A DNA stretch of 6,149 bases from Clostridiaceae bacterium (GTDB taxonomy: Bacteria > Bacillota > Clostridia > Oscillospirales > QAMX01). The stretch lies in contig JAEDGJ010000142.1 in NCBI GenBank assembly GCA_016297585.1, positions 1-6,149 on the forward strand, written 5' to 3'. Below are positions 1 through 6,149 of the stretch, piece by piece (within the stretch, counting starts at the first letter, position 1; each line of letters starts with the position of its first letter). The notes beneath the pieces are model-generated. The model was not told where the DNA came from and made no database searches. It saw only the letters and a program-made list of their open reading frames with translations. The translations under genes were made by a program, and so were the position numbers.

Positions 1-68
1 GCTGGCGCAAAGAAAGAAGCCCTGGGGTGCAGGGGGCGGGAAGCGCCCCTGCAAAAGTACCAGCCAGC
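1..68. other. GC-rich inverted repeats, unassigned left-edge element
   Basis: A strong hairpin can be drawn with arms at 28-38 and 44-53 (TGCAGGGG against CCCCTGCA, then CG against CG with one bulged G) and a five-base GGAAG loop. A weaker outer pairing joins GCTGGC at 1-6 with GCCAGC at 63-68. The hairpin is followed on the plus strand by AAAAG rather than a T run, and on the minus strand by a C-rich stretch, so it does not look like a normal intrinsic terminator in either direction. All three plus frames are open at the left edge and stop at 69-71, 83-85 and 145-147. The region could therefore be the tail of an upstream gene, a 3' untranslated hairpin or part of a structured RNA. I cannot name it. 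Confidence 0.35.
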
Positions 69-96
69 TGAAAGGTGCCGGTTAAGAAGGTTGCAC

Positions 97-125
97 TTTA
101 CAAAAGGAAGCAGTCTGAGTATAAT
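97..125 (+). promoter_or_regulatory. Sigma-A type promoter for the amidase-Smr operon
   Basis: TTTACA at 97-102 is separated by exactly 17 bp from a perfect TATAAT at 120-125, which predicts transcription starting near 132. The surrounding DNA is A-rich, unlike the GC-rich coding sequence. It leaves a leader of about 27 bases before the GTG at 159. It also argues strongly against translation beginning at the in-frame GTG at 75, which lies upstream of the -35 box. Confidence 0.8.
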
Positions 126-145
126 AGAGAAAGAAAAGAAGTTTT

Positions 146-156
146 AAGGAAAGGAA
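146..156 (+). promoter_or_regulatory. Tandem ribosome binding site that sets the amidase start
   Basis: Two AAGGA copies occur back to back at 146-150 and 151-155. The first sits 8 bases before the GTG at 159. The second sits 12 bases before the GTG at 168. The first arrangement is the better spaced, so 159 is the preferred start, but 168 would give the typical M-K-P-L-I beginning of this family and is a real alternative. Confidence 0.6.
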
Positions 157-158
157 CG

Positions 159-878
159 GTGGACGCTGTGAAGCCCCTGATTCTGGTGACGCCGAGTTAC
201 GTTTATACCGATCATCTGCCGCTGAATGATTTCGCGTTCCGCGTCAATTCCACCTACGCGGCAGCGCTTACGGCGGCGGGTGCGCTGCCGGTGACGGCGC
301 TCGAGACGGATTATGAGGCGCTCGTGCGGCGCGCGGACGGCGTGCTGTTCGCCGGAGGGGTCGATATCGACCCGAAATACTACGGCGAGGAAAAGGTGAA
401 CGGGACCGTCGAGGTCTGCCCGGCACGCGATGAGATGGAGCTCGAGCTTTTCGCGCTCGCCGCGGCGCGCGGACTGCCGGTCCTCGGCATCTGCCGCGGG
501 ATCCAGCTCATCAATGTCGCCCTCGGCGGCAGCCTCTGGCAGGATATCCCCGCCCAGCTTCCCGGGGCGCTTGTGCATGGCGGCGGCGCCGTGCATGAGG
601 TGCGCACCGAGGAGGATTCCGTCGTGCGCCGTGTCTTCGGCGAACGCATCCGGACCAATTCCTATCATCATCAGGCCGTTCGGGAGCCCGGACGCGGACT
701 GCGCGTGACCGCCCGGAGCGCGGACGGCGTTATCGAAGCCGTCGAACACGAGAGCCTGCCCATTCTCGGGCTGCAGTGGCACCCGGAACGCATGACCGGC
801 ACGTTCCGCCCCGAGGGGGTCGACGAGATGGCCGAGGTGTTCCGCGTGTTCGTGCGCTGCTGCGCGCGGGAGGAATGA
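159..878 (+). CDS. PuuD-like gamma-glutamyl amide hydrolase (peptidase C26, class I glutamine amidotransferase fold)
   Basis: This is a cytoplasmic hydrolase of about 239 residues, close to the usual 230-260 for the family. Members cleave gamma-glutamyl amide bonds; E. coli PuuD releases GABA from gamma-glutamyl-GABA in putrescine breakdown. Numbered from the GTG at 159, the visible hallmarks are the oxyanion-region AGGVDIDP (about 65-72), the nucleophile elbow GICRGIQ with Cys112, an SYHHQ segment at about 168-172, and the closing QWHPE with His208 and Glu210, which complete the Cys-His-Glu triad. There is no signal peptide. The upstream frame stays open to 75, but that part contains the promoter and reads as Lys/Arg/Glu-rich low-quality protein, so it is excluded. 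The stop is followed after 3 bases by the next gene, implying an operon. No other putrescine genes are in view, so the exact substrate is not known and the symbol puuD is not assigned. The family assignment is firm; the substrate is inference. Confidence 0.9.
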   Translation: MDAVKPLILVTPSYVYTDHLPLNDFAFRVNSTYAAALTAAGALPVTALETDYEALVRRADGVLFAGGVDIDPKYYGEEKVNGTVEVCPARDEMELELFALAAARGLPVLGICRGIQLINVALGGSLWQDIPAQLPGALVHGGGAVHEVRTEEDSVVRRVFGERIRTNSYHHQAVREPGRGLRVTARSADGVIEAVEHESLPILGLQWHPERMTGTFRPEGVDEMAEVFRVFVRCCAREE

Positions 879-881
879 CCG

Positions 882-1226
882 ATGGCGGGATATAAGACGG
901 TCAACCTCGAGGAGGGTCTGCCCACCGCTGACCGCGCGATACGCCGCCTGACCTATGAGCTCGCCGCCGCGAAGAGCATGGGGTATACGGCGCTCAAGCT
1001 CATCCACGGCTACGGCTCGTCCGGCAAGGGCGGCGTGCTGCGCGTGCAGGTGCGCGATTACCTGCTGCGGCGGCATTCGCGCGGCGATATTCAGGCCTTT
1101 ATCGCCGGGGAGCGCCTTTCTATCTTCGACGAGGATACCCGCATCGCGATGGGACTCTGCCCCGAGCTGCGTATGGACCGCGACCTCGACCGGCACAATA
1201 ACGGCATCACCGTCGTGATCCTGTAA
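882..1226 (+). CDS. Small Smr-like domain protein
   Basis: This 114-residue protein resembles the Smr (small MutS-related) domain, which in MutS2 and stand-alone proteins binds or nicks DNA or RNA. The central segment ALKLIHGYGSSGKGGVLR (about 37-54) carries the family's I-H-G-x-G core with His42-Gly43, followed by the leucine-arginine that begins the next helix. The C-terminus ends in GITVVIL, matching the final beta strand. Two things are odd. The usual N-terminal L-D-L-R-G motif is replaced by VNLEEGLPTADRA (7-19), and about 35 residues, including FDEDTRIAMGLCPELRMDRDLD, separate the second helix from the last strand. It may thus bind nucleic acid without cleaving it. A GGGAGGAA ribosome binding site (868-875) lies 6 bases before the ATG and inside the end of the amidase gene, so the pair is probably translated from one message. 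The biological role is unknown. Confidence 0.75.
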   Translation: MAGYKTVNLEEGLPTADRAIRRLTYELAAAKSMGYTALKLIHGYGSSGKGGVLRVQVRDYLLRRHSRGDIQAFIAGERLSIFDEDTRIAMGLCPELRMDRDLDRHNNGITVVIL

Positions 1227-1263
1227 CGCATGGGGTTTTGCCGCGCGGGGGACGCGCACGGGG
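1227..1263. other. Short convergent intergenic gap without a clear terminator
   Basis: The stop codons of the Smr-like gene and helD face each other across 37 bp. A weak GCGCG/CGCGC stem can be drawn at 1243-1257 with a GGGGA loop, but no T run follows it on either strand. I therefore do not call a terminator. Confidence 0.5.
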
Positions 1264-3435
1264 TCAGTCTCCCGCCTTTTCGGTAAACAGCGGCGACGGC
1301 TCGCCCTCGTACAGCACCCGCAGCGTGTGCAGCGCACGCGTGCAGCCGACGTAGAGCGCGCGCACGTCATCGGGCGTGTCCGGATAGCGCGACGCGTCGG
1401 CGCCGGCGAGGACGACGCGGTCGAATTCCAGACCCTTCGCGCGGCGGATGTCGAAGATCGTGACGCCGCCGGTATAGGGGTCGTCGGAGTCTCCCGCGGA
1501 AAGACGCACGTCCGCGGGACGGCCGAGCGCGTCGTAGAGCGACTGCGCGTCCTCGGCCGTGCGGCAGACGACGGCGAGGGAGCCCGCCTCGCCTCTCCAT
1601 GCGGCGATCTCCTCCGCGACGGCGGCGGCGGTGTCCCCGGTCTGCGAAAAGACGACCGGCTCGCCGTGGCGCACGACCGGCGTGATGTCGTAGGCGCGCG
1701 CACGGCTGTGCGAGAGGACGGCGTTGGCGACGGACGCGATCTCGATCGTGTTGCGGTAGCTCTTTGACAGCACGCGGAAGGCATGCTGGCGGGAGGCAAA
1801 GCTCGAGTCGAGCACCGCGTCCCAGCTCGCGACGCCGGACTCGCCGGAGAGGTTCTGCGAGACGTCGCCGAGAATCGTGAACGTCGTATGCGGCTGCGGG
1901 AAGATGCGGGCGAACATCGCGTAGAGCGACGGGACGAAGTCCTGCGCCTCGTCGATGACGAGATGCCGGAACTCGTCCGCGCGCGGGGGACGGTCGAGCC
2001 GCGCCGCCGCATAGAGCAGCGCGCAGAGGTCATAGACGCCGTATTCGCCGCGCTTGACGCGGGAAAGGACGGCTTTCGCGCGCTTTTCGCCGGATTTTGC
2101 GCATTTTGCGAGGAACTGCGCGTACAGCTTCTCCGGCGGCATCGCCCGGACGCGGCGGGCAAACTGGTTTTTCAGCGCCGACGCCTGCTTTTTAGCAAGC
2201 GCGATCTGCGCGTTGCGGTGGTCGATGATGTCGCCGACGGTCGGGTATCCCGTGTCCTCGCCCGCACGGAAGCGCGCGACGTCGCGGTCGGACTGCGCCT
2301 CGAGCCGCGCGACGGCGGCGGGCAGCGCGGTGTCGAGCCGCAGCGAGAGGATGCTGTGCATCAGCGCCGCGCGGTCGGCCATCGGATGCGTGCGGCTGCC
2401 GATCACCTTCTCCGCGATCTCGTCCCGCGTCATGACCGGCTCGTCGAGGAGCATCAGGTCTCCCGAGAGGAACACACCGTCCTCGAATTCGCGGATGTGG
2501 GCGTCGTACGCGTCGAAGAACGCCTGTGAGCTCTGCCATGCGGTCTCCTCCGCCGGCGGGACGCATTCGTGCGCGGGGTCGTCATACAGCAGGATGTGGC
2601 GCAGCAGCTCGGGCATCACCATCTGCCGCACGTTTTCGACGCCGAGGTCGGGGAGCATCCCCGAGATATAGGACAGGAACAGCCGGTTCGAGCCGATGAC
2701 CGCAAAGCCGGAGGTCTTGAGCCTGTCCGAGAAGTTGAAGATCAGGTACGCGAGCCGGTGCAGCGCGACGGTGGTCTTTCCGGAGCCCGCGACGCCCTGC
2801 ACGAGGACGTCGTTCCACGGCGGGATGCGGATGATCTCGTTCTGGTCCTTCTGGATGGTCGCGACGATGTCCTTGAGGACGGCGCCGGTGTTTTTGGACA
2901 GGTATTCCTGCAAAAGCTCATCGTTTGTGACCATATCCGCATCAAAAAAGGCGTTCAGCACGCCGTTTTTGATGTTATACGTCCGCTTGCAGGTCAGCTC
3001 GCCCGAGATGGTCTCCCCGACGCTTTTGTACGACGCGCGGCCGGAGACGGCGTCGTAGTAGAGGTTTGCGACCGGCGTGCGCCAGTCGACGACGACGGTG
3101 CGGTGTGTTTTTTCGTCGTAGAGCCCGCCGCGGCCGATGTAGATGCGCTCGGGGGAAGCTTCGTCGTCCGCGCGGAAGTCGACGCGCCCGAAATAGGGGC
3201 TGTCCTGCGCCCGTGCGAGCGTTGTGAGCACGGCGCCCTGGCTTTTCTGCATGTCCGTCGCCACGACCAGCGCCATGCGCAGCTCCTCGTTGTCGGAGTT
3301 GTAGTGCTCCATCATTTCCGCGATCTGCGCGTCGAGCTCGGCCTTGACGGCGGAGACCTCGCGCGTCTTCTTTTCCACGAAAACCAGCGTTTCCTTCAGG
3401 TTCTGACGTTCAAATTGTTCCGACAGCGTGTCCAT
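1264..3435 (-). CDS. helD: HelD-type superfamily 1 helicase, RNA polymerase recycling ATPase
   Basis: This 723-residue UvrD/Rep-like ATPase is of the HelD family, which in Bacillus and mycobacteria binds RNA polymerase and uses ATP to strip it from stalled or post-termination complexes. Residues 1-80 are charged and helical, suiting the N-terminal coiled coil that enters the polymerase secondary channel. Next come the HelD signatures YFGR (81-84), IYIGR (98-102) and DWRTP (117-121). The ATPase motifs are Walker A GVAGSGKTT (214-222), DEAQ (495-498), GDVSQ (523-527), SYRNT with Arg561, KGLEFD (667-672) and VGCTRA with Arg700. All look intact. It is somewhat shorter than B. subtilis HelD (about 774). 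The frame extends to a GTG at 3441, but that codon is only 2 bases from the GGGAGGG site, whereas the ATG at 3435 is 8 bases away, so the ATG is chosen. The gene is monocistronic in view, converging with the Smr gene and diverging from the GH2 gene. Confidence 0.93.
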   Translation of the reverse strand: MDTLSEQFERQNLKETLVFVEKKTREVSAVKAELDAQIAEMMEHYNSDNEELRMALVVATDMQKSQGAVLTTLARAQDSPYFGRVDFRADDEASPERIYIGRGGLYDEKTHRTVVVDWRTPVANLYYDAVSGRASYKSVGETISGELTCKRTYNIKNGVLNAFFDADMVTNDELLQEYLSKNTGAVLKDIVATIQKDQNEIIRIPPWNDVLVQGVAGSGKTTVALHRLAYLIFNFSDRLKTSGFAVIGSNRLFLSYISGMLPDLGVENVRQMVMPELLRHILLYDDPAHECVPPAEETAWQSSQAFFDAYDAHIREFEDGVFLSGDLMLLDEPVMTRDEIAEKVIGSRTHPMADRAALMHSILSLRLDTALPAAVARLEAQSDRDVARFRAGEDTGYPTVGDIIDHRNAQIALAKKQASALKNQFARRVRAMPPEKLYAQFLAKCAKSGEKRAKAVLSRVKRGEYGVYDLCALLYAAARLDRPPRADEFRHLVIDEAQDFVPSLYAMFARIFPQPHTTFTILGDVSQNLSGESGVASWDAVLDSSFASRQHAFRVLSKSYRNTIEIASVANAVLSHSRARAYDITPVVRHGEPVVFSQTGDTAAAVAEEIAAWRGEAGSLAVVCRTAEDAQSLYDALGRPADVRLSAGDSDDPYTGGVTIFDIRRAKGLEFDRVVLAGADASRYPDTPDDVRALYVGCTRALHTLRVLYEGEPSPLFTEKAGD

Positions 3436-3443
3436 CGGCACAT

Positions 3444-3450
3444 CCCTCCC
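3444..3450 (-). promoter_or_regulatory. Ribosome binding site of helD
   Basis: The minus strand reads GGGAGGG here, a near-ideal Shine-Dalgarno sequence. It lies 8 bases upstream of the ATG at 3435 and only 2 bases from the GTG at 3441, which decides the start in favour of the ATG. An ATG at 3443-3441 is out of frame. Confidence 0.75.
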
Positions 3451-3471
3451 TTTTTTGACGTGAAGGCTCTT

Positions 3472-3500
3472 ATTTTACGACAAAACGCGGCCGCTGTCAA
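3472..3500 (-). promoter_or_regulatory. Sigma-A type promoter of helD
   Basis: On the minus strand a perfect TTGACA (3500-3495) is followed by a 17-bp spacer and TAAAAT (3477-3472). This predicts transcription starting near 3465 and a leader of about 30 bases carrying the GGGAGGG site. The spacer contains the 8-bp palindrome GCGGCCGC at 3487-3494, which might be chance in GC-rich DNA. The strong consensus suggests steady, high-level transcription. Confidence 0.8.
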
Positions 3501-3530
3501 TAGATTTTTTTGAAAAAAGGAAGAAAAACC

Positions 3531-6149
3531 ATGAGAATGATCGACCTTTCCGGCATCTGGGACTGCGCCTATACGCGTCCGGGCGGGACGAGCTTCCGCT
3601 ACGCCGACGAGCACCGCGACACGGTGCTTCGAAGCTGGACGGAGACGGCGGAGCTCCCCGCGGAATTTCCCCATACCATCGCCGTGCCGGGGTACTGGGA
3701 CGACCAGCCGGAGTCGTTTGCGGGCGAGGACACGGCGGTCAACCCCGACTACGTCCCCGTGCACTTCCCGATGCCCGACACGCCCGACGCGTCGCTGCCG
3801 TACATCACGGGCACCGTATGGTACAGAAAAAGCGTGACGCTCGGCGAGCCCGCGCCGTATGCCGTGCTGGAGCTCGCGGGCGTCTCGACCGGCGCGCGCG
3901 TCTGGGTCAACGGCGCGTATGCGGGGCAGGTGTTCGGCTATTCGACGCCGCATACGGTCTCGCTCGACGGCTTTCTGCGCGAGGGCGAAAACGAGATCCT
4001 TCTCGCCGTCTGCAACGACCCGCGCGGGCATCTCGGGTGCGTGACGCGCGGCTACAAGGGCTTTTCCGGGGGACTGACGCGCGCCGTGCGGCTGCGCCTG
4101 ACCGGGTGCTGCCGCATCGCCGACGCCGCGGCGTTCGCGCGCGACGAGAAGTTTTTCACGCTCGACGCGCTCTTTGACGGCGACACGCAGGGCGCGGAGC
4201 TGGCGTACAAGATCATGGACGGCGTCCGTGTGCTCAAGGAGGGCTGCTTCCCGCTGGAGGGCGCGTCTCTGCGGCGCGACATCCTCTCGATGGGGCTTGC
4301 GCGCTGGAGCGACACCGCGCCGAAGCTGTACGAGTGCCGCCTCACGCTCCACAACCGCGGCGGCGTCGCGGACAAGCGCACGCTCCCCTTCGGCCTGCGC
4401 GCGCTGCGGCGCGACGGGACGCGGCTGACCGTGGACGGGCTGCCCGTGTTCCTGCGCGGCGCGACGGAGCACGGCTACTATCCCGAGACCTGCACCCCGC
4501 CGGACAGCGTCGAAAGCTACGAGCGCATGCTCGGCATCCTGCGCGAATACGGCTTCAACTTCCTGCGCTTCCATACCTCCGTGCCGAACGAGGAATACAT
4601 GACCGCGGCGGACCGGCTCGGCTTCTATGTGCAGGTCGAGGCGCCCGTGAACTGCGGCGAGCGGGAGTGGGAGGACATCGTGCGCGCCGTGCGGCGGCAT
4701 CCGAGCACGGCGATCCTCTGCGGCGGCAACGAGGAGCTTTTAGACGAGGACAAGATCGCGGCTCTCGCGCGCGAGGCGGCGGTCGCGCATACGCTGGCGC
4801 CTGCGGCGCTGTATAATCCGCAGGAGGCGCTGCGCGGCGTCGAATACGGCTGGGCCGATGCGGACATGGGGGACTGCACGGACGAGCCGAGCCGCCACAA
4901 TCCGCGCAGGCTTGCCGCGCTCAAGACCTTTTCCGACGTCTTCGGGCAGTTTACCTGGGGGTTTTTGAGCTACGGCTCCACCGACGGCGACTGCCATGAG
5001 CTTGACCGGCGGCTTGCCGTCTATGAGCGGCCGTGTCTGGCGCACGAGATGGGCATCTACGGCGGCTGGCTCGACTTTTCGCTCGAGTCCCGCTACGAGG
5101 GAACGCGCATCGGCACCGATCTCTACGCGAAAGGCCGGGAATACCTCGAGCGCGAGGGACTGTTTGACCGCTGGGAGACCTTTTACCGCAATTCCTCGGC
5201 GCTGATGGCCGAGGTGCGCAAGCAGAACGTCGAGACGGCGCGCAAATGCCGCCTGCTCGCGGGCTTTGACTATCTCGGCGCGATCGACTACCACTGGCAC
5301 CGCACGGGCTACCCCTGCGGCATCCTCAACGAGTTCTTTGAGGAAAAGCCGTTTTCGCCGAAGGAGGAGGTGCTGCGCTGGAACGCGCCGACGGTGCTGC
5401 TGTGGGATCACGGCGAGCGCTTTACCTATTATACCGGGGAGGAAGCGGCATGCCCCTTCCTCGTCTCCCGCTACGACACGGGAGAGCTGCCCTCCGGGAC
5501 GCTGACCTGGACGCTCACGGACGCGCAGGGCGTCTCCGCGGGCTACGGCATCGAGGAGACCGCCGCCGTCCCGAACGGCAGCGTCACGGAGATCGCCCGG
5601 TTTGCGGTCACGCTGCCCGCGAGGGCGGGAAAATACACGCTTTCCGCCGTGCTCACGGCCGGCGGCGAGCACATCCGCAACCGCTGGACGCTCTGGTGCT
5701 TTGCGCGCGCGGCCGGGGATATGCCGGAGAACGTCCGCGTGACGGAGTCGCTGACGCCCGACGACGTATCCGCGCTCGAGCACGGCGCGCGCATCCTGCT
5801 TACCGGCGTCTCGCCGCTGCCGGCCGAGGCGACCGCCTTCCAGCCGATGTGCGCCGGGCGTCCCCACGGCATCGCCGCGTCGGTCATCCATCCGCATCCG
5901 GCGCTCGACGCGTTCCCGCACGACGGGTACTGCGGCTGGCAGTTCAAGTCCATGCTCGACGGCGGCCGCGCGATCCGTTACGGCGCGCCCTCGGCTCCGG
6001 AGGAAGGACTCGCGTTCGCCCCCGTCGTCGAGCTCGTTTCGGGCTTTAAGAACGTCGACCGCTACGCCGCCGTAGCCGAGTTTGCGGTCGGGGAGGGCAG
6101 GCTTCTCGTCTGCGGCCTCGTGCTCGGAGACGCGCCGGAGCAGCGCGCG
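3531..6149 (+). CDS. Glycoside hydrolase family 2 enzyme, 3' end cut off by window
   Basis: An open frame of 873 codons begins at ATG 3531, 7 bases after an AGGAAG site, and has no stop before the window edge. GH2 enzymes are retaining exo-glycosidases (beta-galactosidase, glucuronidase, mannosidase types). The N-terminal sugar-binding jelly roll (about 1-190) shows LSGIWD, VWYRK (96-100), RVWVNG (123-128) and YKGFSGGL. An immunoglobulin-like linker follows (about 195-300). The barrel starts with FLRGATEHG (307-315) and contains LRFHTSVP (345-352), the acid/base site GGNEE with Glu401, and the probable nucleophile Glu506 in LAHEMG. A C-terminal region resembles that of a GH2 subgroup with an H-P-a-L-x-x-F-P and W-Q motif (HPALDAF 789-795, W803-Q804) and a closing VGEGRLLVCGL segment, so the true end is probably within some tens of codons. 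There is no signal peptide, implying intracellular hydrolysis of imported sugars. The substrate cannot be read from sequence. No convincing plus-strand promoter was found in the 95-bp gap before it. Confidence 0.9.
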   Translation, partial: MRMIDLSGIWDCAYTRPGGTSFRYADEHRDTVLRSWTETAELPAEFPHTIAVPGYWDDQPESFAGEDTAVNPDYVPVHFPMPDTPDASLPYITGTVWYRKSVTLGEPAPYAVLELAGVSTGARVWVNGAYAGQVFGYSTPHTVSLDGFLREGENEILLAVCNDPRGHLGCVTRGYKGFSGGLTRAVRLRLTGCCRIADAAAFARDEKFFTLDALFDGDTQGAELAYKIMDGVRVLKEGCFPLEGASLRRDILSMGLARWSDTAPKLYECRLTLHNRGGVADKRTLPFGLRALRRDGTRLTVDGLPVFLRGATEHGYYPETCTPPDSVESYERMLGILREYGFNFLRFHTSVPNEEYMTAADRLGFYVQVEAPVNCGEREWEDIVRAVRRHPSTAILCGGNEELLDEDKIAALAREAAVAHTLAPAALYNPQEALRGVEYGWADADMGDCTDEPSRHNPRRLAALKTFSDVFGQFTWGFLSYGSTDGDCHELDRRLAVYERPCLAHEMGIYGGWLDFSLESRYEGTRIGTDLYAKGREYLEREGLFDRWETFYRNSSALMAEVRKQNVETARKCRLLAGFDYLGAIDYHWHRTGYPCGILNEFFEEKPFSPKEEVLRWNAPTVLLWDHGERFTYYTGEEAACPFLVSRYDTGELPSGTLTWTLTDAQGVSAGYGIEETAAVPNGSVTEIARFAVTLPARAGKYTLSAVLTAGGEHIRNRWTLWCFARAAGDMPENVRVTESLTPDDVSALEHGARILLTGVSPLPAEATAFQPMCAGRPHGIAASVIHPHPALDAFPHDGYCGWQFKSMLDGGRAIRYGAPSAPEEGLAFAPVVELVSGFKNVDRYAAVAEFAVGEGRLLVCGLVLGDAPEQRA

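Noticed and set aside
28..56. Intrinsic terminator at the left edge
   Set aside because: The stem is strong but no T run follows on either strand; AAAAG follows on the plus strand.
1..85. Cyclic-di-GMP-I riboswitch
   Set aside because: Only scattered short matches are present, the spacing is wrong, the 5' half would lie outside the window, and the downstream gene has its own promoter after the element.
144..2162. A 672-residue minus-strand open frame overlapping the amidase, the Smr-like gene and part of helD
   Set aside because: It is antisense to two well-supported genes and out of frame with helD. Its predicted protein is rich in Arg, Ser and Ala with no recognisable domain, which is typical of shadow frames in GC-rich DNA.
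3455..3476. Plus-strand promoter TTGACG with TATTTT for the GH2 gene
   Set aside because: The spacing is only 10 bp, far from the required 16-18 bp.
1783..3513. Plus-strand open frames (1783-2529, 2054-2671, 2569-3513) opposite helD
   Set aside because: All are antisense to intact helicase motifs and encode low-complexity Arg/Val/Asp-rich products without recognisable domains.
3396..4700. A 434-residue minus-strand open frame opposite the start of the GH2 gene
   Set aside because: Its Arg/Ala/Val/His-rich composition has no domain, and it overlaps the start of helD and the clearly conserved GH2 frame.
4740..5921. A 393-residue minus-strand open frame opposite the GH2 barrel and C-terminal region
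   Set aside because: It is the mirror of a strongly conserved coding frame; no motif or ribosome binding site supports it.

Overview
The window holds four protein genes on GC-rich DNA: one short two-gene operon, one convergent gene and one divergent gene that runs off the right edge. The high GC in coding sequence, the A/T- and purine-rich intergenic regions, two textbook sigma-A type promoters, strong purine-rich ribosome binding sites, and a HelD-type RNA polymerase recycling helicase together suggest a high-GC member of the Clostridia, perhaps a gut or environmental Oscillospiraceae/Christensenellales-like lineage. This placement is inference from gene content and style, not a database match.

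Left edge (1-158): a GC-rich inverted repeat at 28-53 of unknown role is followed by a clean promoter (TTTACA, 17 bp, TATAAT). The promoter drives a class I glutamine-amidotransferase-fold hydrolase of the PuuD / peptidase C26 type (159-878). Three bases after its stop comes a small Smr-like protein (882-1226), so the two are very likely co-transcribed.

Middle (1264-3435, minus strand): a HelD superfamily 1 helicase gene converges on the operon, with only 37 bp between stop codons and no convincing terminator. Its promoter (TTGACA, 17 bp, TAAAAT) lies at 3472-3500 on the minus strand.

Right (3531 to the end, plus strand): a glycoside hydrolase family 2 enzyme is transcribed divergently from helD. 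It has no signal peptide, so it is predicted to act inside the cell on imported glycosides. Both expected catalytic glutamates are visible (E401 after N400, and E506 in a HEMG motif). The open frame reaches the last base with 873 codons and no stop.

The three transcription units have no obvious common pathway: a gamma-glutamyl amide hydrolase with a nucleic-acid-linked small domain, RNA polymerase recycling, and intracellular sugar release. I see no mobile element, CRISPR array, tRNA or rRNA. I do not see a convincing new biological system here. The items most worth a second look are the degenerate Smr-like protein paired with the amidase, the unassigned structured element at the left edge, and the substrate of the GH2 enzyme.
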